Assembly (NCBI RefSeq): GCF_012524075.1
Contig: NZ_JAAZUI010000007.1
Span: 62,001 to 126,000, forward strand
DNA: 64,000 bases
Origin: Lutibacter sp. B1
Lineage (GTDB): Bacteria > Bacteroidota > Bacteroidia > Flavobacteriales > Flavobacteriaceae
Direction of reading: 5' to 3'
Numbering within the stretch: position 1 is the first letter of the stretch; every line of letters begins with the position of its first letter. The position numbers and the translations under genes were made by a program. Of the stretch, positions 44,230 to 54,277 are shown piece after piece. The notes beneath the pieces are model-generated. The model saw only the letters and a program-made list of their open reading frames with translations. It searched no databases and was not told the DNA's origin.

Positions 44230-46605
44230 TTATTTGTCTACATTTTCATCATCTGGAGTAAGGATGTCTAAAGTAGGTTCTTTAAATACTTTTTTATTAG
44301 CTATACTTTTTTCTAAAGAAAGCAATAGCGACGGTAATAATAATAAGTTAGAAACCATTGCAAATAATAGAGTTATTGAAACTAAACCTCCAAGTGCAAT
44401 TGTACCCCCAAAACTTGAAACAGTAAACACTAAAAATCCAAAAAATAAAACTATAGATGTATAGAACATACTAACACCGGTTTCACGAAGAGCAGCGTAA
44501 ACTGAATGTTTTATTCTCCAATTATTTGCTATTAATTCTTGCCTGTATTTTGCTAAAAAGTGAATGGTATCATCAACCGAAATACCAAAGGCTATACTAA
44601 ATACTAAAATTGTTGATGGTTTTAGAGGAACTCCTAAATACCCCATTAAACCAGCTGTTATTAGTAATGGAAATATGTTTGGCACTAATGATATTATAAT
44701 CATTCTAAAAGAACGAAACATGAAAGCCATAAAAATTGCGATTAATAATATAGCAAGTGAAAGTGATATGGCTAAATTATTAATTAAAAAATTGGTTCCT
44801 TTTAAAAATACCAAGGCTTTTCCTGTCATTGAAACATCGTAATTTTCTTTTGGAAATTCTTTATCAATTTTTTGTTGTAATCGTTCTTCAATAATTTCCA
44901 TTTTATCAGTACCAATATCTTTCATAAATGTTGTTATACGAGCATATCTTCCGGTAGAATCAACAAAATTGTTTAAGAGATTGGTATTTCCTGCTGAATT
45001 TTTAGTATAAGATAAAATCCAATTTTTTTCTTGACTATTTGGTAATTGATAATATTTTGGTTTTCCACTATAAAAAGCTTGTTTAGAGTATTTTACCATG
45101 TTTAAAACGGAGATTGGCTTAGATAATTGAGGAATTTCTTCTATAGTTTCATCAAGCTCGTTCATACGCTTTAAAGTTGATAGTTTCATCACACCTTTTT
45201 CAGCTTTGGTATCAATCAAAATTTCGAGAGGCATAATACCGCCAAACTCATCTTCAAAGAAAACTATATCCTTATAAAATTGTTTTCCTTTAGGCATATC
45301 TTCAATTAAACTGCCCGATACCTTAATCTTATAAATACCAATCATACTAATTATTATTAATACAATTGTAGCAGCATATACAGCAAATCTATGGTGCCTT
45401 ACTATTGATTCCATCCAATTTACAATAGCTTCAATCCATTTGCGTTCAAGGTGTTTTAAGTGTTTCTCTTTTGGCAAGGGCATAAAACTGTAAATAATTG
45501 GTATTATTAATAATGCCAAAATAAATATTGCTAAAATGTTAATTGAAGCAATGGTACCAAATTCTCTTAAAAGCTGACTTTTAGTAAAAATAAATGTTGC
45601 AAATCCGGAAGCCGTAGTAACGTTTGTCATTAAAGTAGCATTCCCAATTTTAGTAATAACTCTTTGTAATGATTTTGCCTGATTGCCGTGTTTTTTTACT
45701 TCCTGTTGATATTTATTTATTAAAAATATGGCATTAGGTACTCCAATTACAATAATTAAAGGAGGAATCATAGCCATTAAAACCGTAATTTCATATCTAA
45801 ACAAACCTATAAATCCAAAAGCCCAAATAACACCAATACTTACAACTAAAAGAGTAATGAATGTTGCTCTAAATGAACGGAAAAAGAAAAAGAAAATTAA
45901 AGCAGTTATACCTAAAGCAAGTGCTACAAACATTCCAATTTCATCAATAATATTTTGGGCGTTCATGGTACGTATATATGGCATACCAGATACTTTAACA
46001 TCTATATTATTTTCTTTTTCAAATTGATCAATAGCAGGATTTAGGGTATTAAAAACAAAGTCTTTACGTACTGATGTATTAACAATTTCTTTATTTAAAT
46101 ACACAACCGTTCTAATAGTACCTGTTTTTTTATTATACAAGAAATTATCAAAAAATGGAAGGTTGTCAAAAAGTTCAGTTTTAATTTTTTGAACTTCTTC
46201 TATAGTTTCAGGAGCTTTATTATAAATAGGTTCTAAATCAAACCTCTGTTCTTTAGTATTTTTACTAAGTTTTTTAATATCACCAACAGACATTGTAAAA
46301 TCAACTTCAGGAAAACTGTTTAATTGTTTTGATAAGTTATTCCAATCGTTAAATTTTTTAGGAGTAAAAACAGTAGAATCATTGGTGGCCAAAATTATTA
46401 AATTACCTTCTTCTCCAAAAATTTCTAAAAATCTGTCATATTCAACATTTATTATGTGATTTTCAGGTAATAAGTTAGCTTCAGTATAAGAAAAACGCAT
46501 GTATTGCATTTGTGAAGCTAAAAAGTACGTAATTGCAGCTATGGCAATTAAAATAACAAATCTTCCCTTTAAAATAAGTCTAGAAATCCGAGTCCAAAAA
46601 TTCAT
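44230..46605 (-). CDS. RND/MMPL-family membrane exporter
   Basis: The 791-residue protein has the duplicated RND layout: helix 1 (about 15-33), a periplasmic domain, five or six helices (about 220-385), a second single helix near 412, a second periplasmic domain and a final helix block (about 620-770). Conserved GVPNAIFLINKY near residue 290 and FGISVDDTIHFLAKYRQE near 687 match the MMPL/hopanoid-exporter group, with charged residues in helix 4 and 10. No membrane-fusion or TolC partner is adjacent, so it may move lipids or hydrophobic compounds alone. Confidence 0.88.
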   Translation of the reverse strand: MNFWTRISRLILKGRFVILIAIAAITYFLASQMQYMRFSYTEANLLPENHIINVEYDRFLEIFGEEGNLIILATNDSTVFTPKKFNDWNNLSKQLNSFPEVDFTMSVGDIKKLSKNTKEQRFDLEPIYNKAPETIEEVQKIKTELFDNLPFFDNFLYNKKTGTIRTVVYLNKEIVNTSVRKDFVFNTLNPAIDQFEKENNIDVKVSGMPYIRTMNAQNIIDEIGMFVALALGITALIFFFFFRSFRATFITLLVVSIGVIWAFGFIGLFRYEITVLMAMIPPLIIVIGVPNAIFLINKYQQEVKKHGNQAKSLQRVITKIGNATLMTNVTTASGFATFIFTKSQLLREFGTIASINILAIFILALLIIPIIYSFMPLPKEKHLKHLERKWIEAIVNWMESIVRHHRFAVYAATIVLIIISMIGIYKIKVSGSLIEDMPKGKQFYKDIVFFEDEFGGIMPLEILIDTKAEKGVMKLSTLKRMNELDETIEEIPQLSKPISVLNMVKYSKQAFYSGKPKYYQLPNSQEKNWILSYTKNSAGNTNLLNNFVDSTGRYARITTFMKDIGTDKMEIIEERLQQKIDKEFPKENYDVSMTGKALVFLKGTNFLINNLAISLSLAILLIAIFMAFMFRSFRMIIISLVPNIFPLLITAGLMGYLGVPLKPSTILVFSIAFGISVDDTIHFLAKYRQELIANNWRIKHSVYAALRETGVSMFYTSIVLFFGFLVFTVSSFGGTIALGGLVSITLLFAMVSNLLLLPSLLLSLEKSIANKKVFKEPTLDILTPDDENVDK

Positions 46606-46619
46606 CCAAAAATTTTTTG

Positions 46620-46627
46620 CAAAGGTA
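46620..46627 (-). promoter_or_regulatory. -7 promoter element of the RND/MMPL gene
   Basis: The minus strand reads TACCTTTG, matching TAnnTTTG, 14 bases before the ATG. Confidence 0.5.
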
Positions 46628-46657
46628 TAAAAATAGTTGAGTTTTGAGTTCTAAATT

Positions 46658-49165
46658 TTAAAAACCTAGTCTTAACTGGTATGTTAATTTTAGGGCAATA
46701 TTATCGCTAAATCTAGAATTTTGATAAGAGCCATACCTGTAAAATGAGCTTAAACCAAAACCTTTAAAAATACTGTTGAATTCTATACCGCTTTCAAAGT
46801 AACCATTTTGTAAACTTTTAAACTCTAATCCTTTATGATTTGAAGGGTTTTCTAAGTTTCCAATTGCTGCTCTTGTTACCAAAGTAACTTGTGGTTTAAA
46901 CTTAGAGCCAATTCTAAAATACCGTAGTTGATGCCTAATGTGAATTGCACCAAACTTATCTGAAATAAACTCGTTATAACCCATAGTTTCAAAGCTGTTT
47001 TTACCGGCAAAAGTTACACGTTTTAGCCAAGGACTTTTAAAGGTGTAGTTTGGTGTTGAATTAAAAAGATGAGAAATAGGAGCATCTCCTAAAACAATAC
47101 CACCTTCAACCAAAATTTCGGTAGTCGCTTTTCTCAATCTTTTTATTTCATGAAGTAACCTTAAATTAACTTGTGTAAAGTCAAAATCACTGCTAAAAAC
47201 ATTTTTAAAACTTTTAGTTATTTGAAAAGTAATTTGGGGGTAATCGTTTTTAATTTTCAATTTTCCTAAAGGTGAATTCATATATTCGTTTTTAGGGTTG
47301 TATTGTAAACCTAAAGCAGCAGTTGTTAGTGTATAATTGGTTGTAATTTTACCGGAAGTAATATATTGATAATCAAAAACAGGTTTATAATCACCAGAAC
47401 TTAATTGAAGTTTTGCTTCTAAATTTGGCTGAATATCATGTTCAAGATAAATGCTTGCGGTTTTATAATTATAAAATTTACTGATGTTTAAATTTCGAGG
47501 ATTTATAGGTGAAAAAGAGGTGTTTTCAGCAATAAAATCTAATGAAGCAGCTTCTTTTAAATCGTTTGTGTAATTTGCTCCCAACCAAGTGTTGGTGTCT
47601 TTATTGAGTCTGGTAGAGGCTCCAATGCTATATTTAATATCTTCATCTTTTGTGCCGTATGCTATGTAAGATTCAATTTTATATTTATTAGAAAAATTGG
47701 TGTTGGTTACACCACCAAAACCAATTCTTAAGCCTTCGTAATTATTAAGGTTAATTATTTTACCCAAATTAAGGTTTATGTATTTTGTAGGGTAGTAGCC
47801 TTTTAAAACGTTTCTGGCAATGTTTATTTTTTTCTCTACACCTTCGCTTTCTGCAATACTGTCTAGCTTTTTATATGCTGTTTCTCCTCGTTTAGTTAAA
47901 GAATCTGTTCTGTATTTGTTCCAAAAATCTAAAGATTGTTTATGAGCATCTTCATTGAATTGTATTGTTGAAGACGATTTTTTTACTACAACAGGTGTAT
48001 TTATTTCAATATTTGAATTTTCGGTTTTAGATATAAAATAAACAATATCTGATGGTTGTTTAGTTTTAGATTTAATTATTGAGTCGTTTTTTTTGTTTTC
48101 TGAAATTTTTACAACACCTCCAAATAGTTCTATGTTTTCGTTATTCGTACCTTTTTTAATAACCAAATCCATATTGCTTGGAAACCAAATTCCATAGTTA
48201 TTAATATATTCAAAGTTTTGAGTTGATTTAATATTAATTGATCCTTTTACTTCTGATACTGCTTTAGTTATTGCGTAAGTTTTATCATCAATGTACATTA
48301 CTCCCTCAACACCAGCAACGTCTATTTTCTTTTTTGGTTTAAAATAGATTAGAATTGCGTTTCCGTTAGAATTTTTTACGGTATCTAATATTTTATAATT
48401 ATATTTTTTAAGTGCATTATTTGCAATCGGGCTTGTGTATTTTGTGCCTGCAATTGTATAGTACTCATTGTAAAAAGAAAAATCTTGAATAGTAATTGCT
48501 AAAATTTCATAAATAGGTTGTTTAAGACCTGCCATTCTCGATGCTAAAATAATTTCTTTTTTCTTTTTCCCTTTTTGAAAATTAAATTCTGAAATTTTCT
48601 CTGTGATATATAGGTGATGTTCTGTAATTTCCTTTTTGAATTGATAATTTGAGGAGTCTAGTTTTTTAAATTCTTTTTTCCCGTTTTTAAGCACAAAAAT
48701 AGTATCTATTGTTCCACTAATAGAATCTGGATTTGCAGTAACTAATTTTTTGTTGTATGAATTGAATTTAAATGAATTTAGAGCTTTTTCGATATCATTT
48801 TTTTCTTTATTTGCTATCGCATTTTTGATAATTTTATTTGCCGGATTTTCTTTTGCTATAATTAGAACTTCATTTAAATTTTCAACTTTTGATTTTAATT
48901 TTATACTGATAAATTTTTGATTGTTTAAAACTATGTTTGTAGGTGTATAACCAACATACGATACAGAAATTTCATCAAAAGGTTTTTGGGTTGTTATCTC
49001 AAATTTACCTTCAACATCTGTTAATGTACCAAAGTTTGTATTGGTAATTATTGATGCAAACGCCAAGGGTTGTTTGGTTTTACTGTCAATTACAATTCCT
49101 TGAACATAGTTTTGTGAAAATAATAAGAATGGACTAAGAAATAATAAAAAAAGTATTTTTTTCAT
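46658..49165 (-). CDS. DUF5686 outer-membrane protein with carboxypeptidase-regulatory-like domain
   Basis: The 835-residue protein has a signal peptide (about 1-18, ending LFSQ), an N-terminal CarboxypepD_reg-like beta domain (YVQGIVIDSKTKQPLAFASI to about residue 100), a DUF5686 middle and a C-terminal barrel-like region ending LKLTYQLRLGF. The final Phe suits outer-membrane insertion. Such proteins are common in Bacteroidota; function is unknown. It is 52 bases upstream of the RND gene on the same strand but has its own promoter box. Confidence 0.85.
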   Translation of the reverse strand: MKKILFLLFLSPFLLFSQNYVQGIVIDSKTKQPLAFASIITNTNFGTLTDVEGKFEITTQKPFDEISVSYVGYTPTNIVLNNQKFISIKLKSKVENLNEVLIIAKENPANKIIKNAIANKEKNDIEKALNSFKFNSYNKKLVTANPDSISGTIDTIFVLKNGKKEFKKLDSSNYQFKKEITEHHLYITEKISEFNFQKGKKKKEIILASRMAGLKQPIYEILAITIQDFSFYNEYYTIAGTKYTSPIANNALKKYNYKILDTVKNSNGNAILIYFKPKKKIDVAGVEGVMYIDDKTYAITKAVSEVKGSINIKSTQNFEYINNYGIWFPSNMDLVIKKGTNNENIELFGGVVKISENKKNDSIIKSKTKQPSDIVYFISKTENSNIEINTPVVVKKSSSTIQFNEDAHKQSLDFWNKYRTDSLTKRGETAYKKLDSIAESEGVEKKINIARNVLKGYYPTKYINLNLGKIINLNNYEGLRIGFGGVTNTNFSNKYKIESYIAYGTKDEDIKYSIGASTRLNKDTNTWLGANYTNDLKEAASLDFIAENTSFSPINPRNLNISKFYNYKTASIYLEHDIQPNLEAKLQLSSGDYKPVFDYQYITSGKITTNYTLTTAALGLQYNPKNEYMNSPLGKLKIKNDYPQITFQITKSFKNVFSSDFDFTQVNLRLLHEIKRLRKATTEILVEGGIVLGDAPISHLFNSTPNYTFKSPWLKRVTFAGKNSFETMGYNEFISDKFGAIHIRHQLRYFRIGSKFKPQVTLVTRAAIGNLENPSNHKGLEFKSLQNGYFESGIEFNSIFKGFGLSSFYRYGSYQNSRFSDNIALKLTYQLRLGF

Positions 49166-49190
49166 TTAAAATGGTTATCACAAAGTGTAA

Positions 49191-49198
49191 CAAATATA
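49191..49198 (-). promoter_or_regulatory. -7 promoter element of the DUF5686 gene
   Basis: The minus strand reads TATATTTG, matching TAnnTTTG, 25 bases before the ATG. Confidence 0.5.
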
Positions 49199-49202
49199 CT
49201 AT

Positions 49203-49232
49203 AATAAAAAAGCACTCGTATGAGCGCTTTTA
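49203..49232 (-). terminator. Terminator of pyrH-frr
   Basis: A hairpin with arms AAAAGCACTC and GAGCGCTTTT (one mismatch) lies just beyond the frr stop. The minus strand has a T-run at its end. Confidence 0.7.
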
Positions 49233-49258
49233 GTTTTTTGATAAGTTTAACTTTTATA

Positions 49259-49813
49259 TTAAACTTTCATAATTTCTTGATCTTTTACTTTGTAATGCTC
49301 ATCAACTTCAAGAATAAACTTATCTGTTAATTTTTGAATGTCAATTTCAGCATTGGCTTTCATATCTTCAGAGGCATCCGTTTTTTTAATTTCATGCATC
49401 GCTTCCTTACGGTCGTTTCTAATGCCTATTTTTGCAGCTTCTGCAGCAGCTTTTGCTTGTTTTGAAAGTTCTTTACGTCTTTCTTCTGTTAAAACAGGAA
49501 CATTAATAATAATAACTTCGCCATTGTTCATTGGGTTGAAACCTAAATTAGCTATCATTATAGCTTTTTCAATTTCATGAAGCATATGTTTTTCCCATGG
49601 TTGAACTGTAATTGTATGTGCATCCATAGTGCTTACATTTGCTACTTGTGTTAATGGAGTTTGAGAACCATAATAATCAACAGTAACATTTCCCAACATT
49701 GCAGGGCTTGCTTTACCGGCCCTAATGTTTCTAAACTCTTTTTCTAAATGCGCAATTGCATTTTGCATTAATTCTTTAGTGCTATCTACAATAAATTTTA
49801 ATTCTTCATTCAT
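49259..49813 (-). CDS. frr: Ribosome recycling factor
   Basis: The 184-residue protein has the RRF signatures RAGKASPAMLGNVTVDYYG near residue 31, PWEKHMLHEIEKAI near 72 and LTEERRKELSKQAKAAAE near 108. It splits post-termination ribosomes with EF-G. It follows pyrH by 25 bases in the conserved pyrH-frr order. Confidence 0.97.
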   Translation of the reverse strand: MNEELKFIVDSTKELMQNAIAHLEKEFRNIRAGKASPAMLGNVTVDYYGSQTPLTQVANVSTMDAHTITVQPWEKHMLHEIEKAIMIANLGFNPMNNGEVIIINVPVLTEERRKELSKQAKAAAEAAKIGIRNDRKEAMHEIKKTDASEDMKANAEIDIQKLTDKFILEVDEHYKVKDQEIMKV

Positions 49814-49838
49814 AATTTAAAACGTTTAAATTAGACTG

Positions 49839-50546
49839 TTATTTATCAACAATTGTTCCAATATTCTCACCGTCAACTACTTTTACAAGATTTCCTTTAG
49901 TGTTCATATCAAATACAATTATTGGTAAATTATTTTCGTGACTTAAAGCGAATGCTGTCATATCCATTACTTTAAGACCTTTGTTCATTACATCTTTATA
50001 GGTAATTGAATCAAATTTGATAGCATTTTCATTTTTTTCCGGATCTGAAGTATAAATCCCATCAACTCGAGTTCCTTTTAAAATAACATCAGCATTTATT
50101 TCAATTGCACGTAAAACTGCAGCAGTATCAGTTGTAAAGTAAGGGTTTCCTGTACCACCTCCAAAAATAACAACTCTTCCTTTTTCTAAATGTCGCACGG
50201 CTCTTCTTTTAATAAAAGGTTCAGCAACTTGTTCCATTTTAATTGCGGTAAGCAGCCTTGTTTGTATTTCGGCATCTTCAAGTGCACTTTGTAGGGCTAA
50301 ACCATTAATTACTGTAGCAAGCATGCCCATATAGTCCGCCTGAACTCTATCAATACCGTTACTGGCTCCGGCAACTCCTCTAAATATATTTCCACCACCA
50401 ATAACTATAGCAACTTCAATACCTTTATCAACAATTTTTTTAATTTCTTCAGCGTATTCAGCTAAACGTTTAGGATCTATTCCATATTGGCGAGTGCCCA
50501 TAAGTGCTTCACCACTTAATTTTAATAAAATTCTTTTATAAGCCAT
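49839..50546 (-). CDS. pyrH: UMP kinase
   Basis: The 235-residue amino-acid-kinase-fold protein has KLSGEALMG near residue 8, GGGNIFRG near 50, [16 protein letters not shown] near 70 and the ATP-binding [16 protein letters not shown] near 128. It phosphorylates UMP to UDP. It is the first gene of the pyrH-frr pair. Confidence 0.97.
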   Translation of the reverse strand: MAYKRILLKLSGEALMGTRQYGIDPKRLAEYAEEIKKIVDKGIEVAIVIGGGNIFRGVAGASNGIDRVQADYMGMLATVINGLALQSALEDAEIQTRLLTAIKMEQVAEPFIKRRAVRHLEKGRVVIFGGGTGNPYFTTDTAAVLRAIEINADVILKGTRVDGIYTSDPEKNENAIKFDSITYKDVMNKGLKVMDMTAFALSHENNLPIIVFDMNTKGNLVKVVDGENIGTIVDK

Positions 50547-50565
50547 AATTTTTTTAAAAGTTATG

Positions 50566-50573
50566 CAAATATA
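50566..50573 (-). promoter_or_regulatory. -7 promoter element of pyrH-frr
   Basis: The minus strand reads TATATTTG, matching TAnnTTTG, 19 bases before the pyrH ATG. Confidence 0.55.
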
Positions 50574-50683
50574 AGAAATACTTTATTAGAATAAATGCTA
50601 TGTTAATGTAGAATTACACTAAATATGCATGATGTGTAATTCTACTGTTAAAAATCATCTGATTAAATTTGGACTATTTTAAA

Positions 50684-52060
50684 TTAGTAATTCTTTGTTG
50701 TAAAACTTGACGCGGGTATATTGGCAGTATTAAACAAGTTTGAAATACTGGTGTTTCCCCATGCAAAGCGGATATATTTTGGATTGGTTACTTTTTTTGA
50801 ATAAGCAATAATTGTATTGTTTTTAATTGTAGCTTTTGCCGGATAAAAAATCAAATCTTCACCTGAAATTTCAAATAATGATATTTTTTCGGGCTTAAAA
50901 TAAAGACCTTCCGAATTTTTAAAATAAACCTTAGCTTTTTTATTTTCAAAAACAACTTTATCAAATAATGGGCCTTCAACTAAATTGGTATTTAGTTTGT
51001 AATGATTTTTTAAAGCTAAGTTTGCAAAGCGTAAACCAATTGGTATTTTATTTTTAGGATGGATATCTTCCACATCACAAAAATCACTGGTTATTACCAT
51101 TCCGGTATTTGGTATATCTAAAGTTCTTCTTTGAGCATCTCTAATTTGAACTCCTGCATAATTTGTTCCATAATTATAAGGAGCTATTTGTGCAAAATAA
51201 AAAGGAAAATCAATGTCCCATTTTTCTCTCCAACTTTTTATCAATGATGAAAATACATATTTATAATATTTAGGGTTTGAAGTATTGGTTTCTCCTTGAT
51301 ACCATATTACCCCGGCAATAGTGTACGGTACAAGAGGATGAATCATTCCGTTGAATGCTCTTGAAGGTTCGTTTGGACCCCATTCTTCTTTAACAAGTTT
51401 TGAGGCAGCTTCAGTTAGTTTTTCATCTTTTTCAAAAGCATTTTTTGGTATCCAAATCTCAGCTGGTGTTCCTCCCCAATTAGAACCAATAATTCCTATA
51501 GGAACATTTAAGCTTTCTTCTAATTTTTTTCCGAAGAAATAAGCAATGGCACTAAAATATTTCATTGTTTCAGGAGTACACTCTACCCAATTTGATTTTA
51601 CATTGTTTTGAGGATATTCTGCAGCTATACGTGGTACATCAAAAAAACGAATATTAGGATTATTAGCATTTTTAATTGCCTCTTCACCATTAATTATTCC
51701 TGCTGAAGCACTCCATTCCATATTTGATTGCCCTGATGCTAGCCAAACTTCACCAACCAAAACATTTTTTAATTCAATAGTGTTGTATCCTGAAATGGTT
51801 ATTGTAAAAGGTCCCGGACCTTCAAGTGTTTTTAGTTTTAACTCCCATTTTGCTTGTCTGTTTCCTTTTGTTGATAAAGTATCAGTTGGATTCCAAGAAG
51901 CAACAAGTCTAATTTCTTCACCAGGAGAAGCCCAACCCCAAATTTTGGTTGTTGAATTACGTTGAAGTACCATATTATCTGAAAAGACAGATGGTAATGA
52001 TATATTTGCCATTGAAATGTTTGCAATTAATAAAAATATATAAAACGTTAGTTTTTTCAT
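50684..52060 (-). CDS. Sialate O-acetylesterase-family carbohydrate esterase
   Basis: The 458-residue protein has a signal peptide (about 1-18), a beta-sandwich N-terminal part (VFSDNMVLQRN near residue 25) and an SGNH-type esterase domain. The nucleophile Ser112 lies in SGQSNMEW, with block III WYQGETNT near residue 255 and a C-terminal DVEDIHPKN with the catalytic His near residue 330. Members remove acetyl groups from sialic acid or, in many polysaccharide loci, from acetylated hemicelluloses. It is the last gene of a minus-strand trio in the polysaccharide locus. Confidence 0.88.
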   Translation of the reverse strand: MKKLTFYIFLLIANISMANISLPSVFSDNMVLQRNSTTKIWGWASPGEEIRLVASWNPTDTLSTKGNRQAKWELKLKTLEGPGPFTITISGYNTIELKNVLVGEVWLASGQSNMEWSASAGIINGEEAIKNANNPNIRFFDVPRIAAEYPQNNVKSNWVECTPETMKYFSAIAYFFGKKLEESLNVPIGIIGSNWGGTPAEIWIPKNAFEKDEKLTEAASKLVKEEWGPNEPSRAFNGMIHPLVPYTIAGVIWYQGETNTSNPKYYKYVFSSLIKSWREKWDIDFPFYFAQIAPYNYGTNYAGVQIRDAQRRTLDIPNTGMVITSDFCDVEDIHPKNKIPIGLRFANLALKNHYKLNTNLVEGPLFDKVVFENKKAKVYFKNSEGLYFKPEKISLFEISGEDLIFYPAKATIKNNTIIAYSKKVTNPKYIRFAWGNTSISNLFNTANIPASSFTTKNY

Positions 52061-52067
52061 GTGTAGT

Positions 52068-53060
52068 TTATTTTAAAATAGTTTCAATTTCTTGTAGTTC
52101 TGAAACCGAAAATTCTAAATTAGTTAAAGCGCCTAAATTGTCTAATAATTGTTTTTCGCTACTTACGCCAACTAAAACAGAGGTAATTCTATGATCTTTT
52201 AATAACCAAGAAATTGCCATTTGCGCTAAACTTTGTCCTCTTTTTTGAGCTATTCCATTAAGCTGCTGCGCTTTTTGTATAACTTCTTTTGTTACTTGTT
52301 CTTTTTGTAAAAATCCGGTGCTTTTAGCAGCTCTTGAGTTCTCAGGGATGCCTTTTAAGTATTTGTTGGTTAAAATACCTTGTTCTAAAGGAGAAAAAGC
52401 TATAGAGCCAATTCCTTCATCTTCAATAACATCAAGTAAACCATTTTCTACCCATCTATCTAACATACTATAACGTGGTTGATGAATTAAACAAGGTGTG
52501 CCAAGTTCTTTTAAAACTTTTGAAGCTCGTAAGGTATCTTCAGTATTATAAGATGAAATTCCAACATACAATGCCTTTCCTTGCCTAACAATTAAGTCGA
52601 GTGCACTCATAGTTTCTTCTAAAGGCGTGTAAGGGTCCGGTCTATGATGATAAAAAATATCAACATAATCTAATCCCATACGTTGTAAACTTTGGTCTAA
52701 ACTTGCAACTAAGTATTTTTTTGAGCCTAAATCTCCGTAGGGTCCTGGCCACATTCCCCAACCGGCCTTTGTTGAAATGATGAGTTCATCTCTATATGAA
52801 GCAAAACTTTGTTTTAATATTTTTCCGAAGTTTTCTTCGGCTGAACCCGGAGGAGGTCCATAATTATTAGCCAAATCAAAATGCGTGATACCTTTGTCAA
52901 AAGCTGTATGTACTATTTGTTTTGAGGTATTAAAATTATCGACATGCCCAAAATTATGCCATAATCCTAATGATAAAGATGGAAGTAAAATTCCACTTTT
53001 ACCACATCTTCTATATGGCATTGATTCGTATCTATTTGTAGCTGCTGTATAATTTTCCAT
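52068..53060 (-). CDS. Aldo/keto reductase (YghZ/glyceraldehyde-3-phosphate reductase-like)
   Basis: The 330-residue TIM-barrel oxidoreductase has the AKR catalytic residues in FDLANNYGPPPGSAEE (Asp near 58, Tyr near 63), the Lys in ISTKAGWG near 96 and His in YHHRPDPYTPLEET near 140. A C-terminal NADP site (SVLVGVSSEKQL) follows. The GPPPGSAEE motif is typical of the YghZ/AKR14 branch. It lies seven bases upstream of the O-acetylesterase and four bases downstream of the SGNH hydrolase, so it should act in the same sugar pathway. Confidence 0.9.
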   Translation of the reverse strand: MENYTAATNRYESMPYRRCGKSGILLPSLSLGLWHNFGHVDNFNTSKQIVHTAFDKGITHFDLANNYGPPPGSAEENFGKILKQSFASYRDELIISTKAGWGMWPGPYGDLGSKKYLVASLDQSLQRMGLDYVDIFYHHRPDPYTPLEETMSALDLIVRQGKALYVGISSYNTEDTLRASKVLKELGTPCLIHQPRYSMLDRWVENGLLDVIEDEGIGSIAFSPLEQGILTNKYLKGIPENSRAAKSTGFLQKEQVTKEVIQKAQQLNGIAQKRGQSLAQMAISWLLKDHRITSVLVGVSSEKQLLDNLGALTNLEFSVSELQEIETILK

Positions 53061-53063
53061 AAT

Positions 53064-54167
53064 TTATTCTGCTGAATTATTTAACATTTTTTTGTAGAAA
53101 GGTACTAGTTCTTCCGCTATTTTTTTATGATCGTTAATGTCAGGATGTGATGTGCAACCGCCTGGCGTAACTGTGCTGAATTCAAAAATTTCTATAACAT
53201 GTTCTTTACTGAAATGTTCTTTTATTTTGGTTAAACACTCTAGTAAAATTTCTCCTTTTTCGCCTGATATCATTGGACTTGTTAATAAAGCCACTTTTGT
53301 TTTTGGATAATGTGTGTATATTTTATTTAAGAAGTTGATATAATTTTCGATATATTTTTGAGTATCGAAATTGAAACGTTCTTTAACACCATCACCATCA
53401 GATAAATCGTTTGTGCCTAAACAAATACTTACAATATCCGGATTGTATGTAAAATCATATTTTTTTGAAGAATCAGTATTTAAATATAGGTTTTCATACA
53501 CTTCCGGCATTATTGGTTCTTCACCGGGTTCAGAATTCCAATTTCTATACATTCCAATTCCCGAAACTGAATTCAATATAAAATTAGCGTTTAAAGCTCT
53601 GGCAACAGTTGGTCCGTAAGCTAAGTAAGCATTGTGCTGGTCGTACCATTCGCCTGTTCCGCAAGGTATTTCACCTTTATCGGCACCCATTCCGCAAGTA
53701 ATTGAATTTCCTATAAATTCAATAGAATAATGTTTATCGTTATTTGTTGGGAGTAATTTTTTTGTATCAATTCCATGAAATATTATTCCACCGTTAGAAG
53801 CTTCAGTTGCTTTGTAAATACCTATTTTATTTGATTGTTGTGTTGGTAAAATTAGAGGGATTTTATTAATTGTACCAGCCTCAATTTTGTATCTTTTAAT
53901 ATACTCATCATTTATTGCTAATGAAATATAGTTATGTGCTTTGGTTTGAGGCTCTACATAAAGGTTTATAGAATCTCCTTCAACAATAAATTCTACTGAT
54001 GCAGCAGAGTTTATTAAAACTTTACAGGTATCATTGTGAATATCAGTTCTTCCTTGATAAAGAAAATGTTCATTTGTAGCATTTTTATAGGTGAAATAAG
54101 CTTTTTTTTCTTCTTTACAGCCTATTAGTACAAATAGTAAAATTGGGAATATAAATTTTGTTGACAT
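53064..54167 (-). CDS. SGNH/GDSL hydrolase lipoprotein, CE2-like acetyl esterase
   Basis: The 367-residue protein has a lipoprotein signal (LIGC, Cys17), a beta-sandwich N-terminal domain to about residue 140, and an SGNH domain with nucleophile Ser155 in GNSITCG. Block III GTNDLSDGDG lies near residue 252, and the C-terminal SHPDINDH contains the catalytic His. The two-domain layout recalls family CE2, whose members deacetylate sugars at O-6. It starts the trio of minus-strand polysaccharide genes and is divergent in role from the cytosolic reductase behind it. Confidence 0.85.
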   Translation of the reverse strand: MSTKFIFPILLFVLIGCKEEKKAYFTYKNATNEHFLYQGRTDIHNDTCKVLINSAASVEFIVEGDSINLYVEPQTKAHNYISLAINDEYIKRYKIEAGTINKIPLILPTQQSNKIGIYKATEASNGGIIFHGIDTKKLLPTNNDKHYSIEFIGNSITCGMGADKGEIPCGTGEWYDQHNAYLAYGPTVARALNANFILNSVSGIGMYRNWNSEPGEEPIMPEVYENLYLNTDSSKKYDFTYNPDIVSICLGTNDLSDGDGVKERFNFDTQKYIENYINFLNKIYTHYPKTKVALLTSPMISGEKGEILLECLTKIKEHFSKEHVIEIFEFSTVTPGGCTSHPDINDHKKIAEELVPFYKKMLNNSAE

Positions 54168-54277
54168 AACGTTAATTTTAAAAGAATAAAGGTATCATAA
54201 ACTAAGGAATTACATTTAACATAATTTATCAAAGAATGATATTATTTAAACAGGAAAAGTTTATCATTTTAATGGTG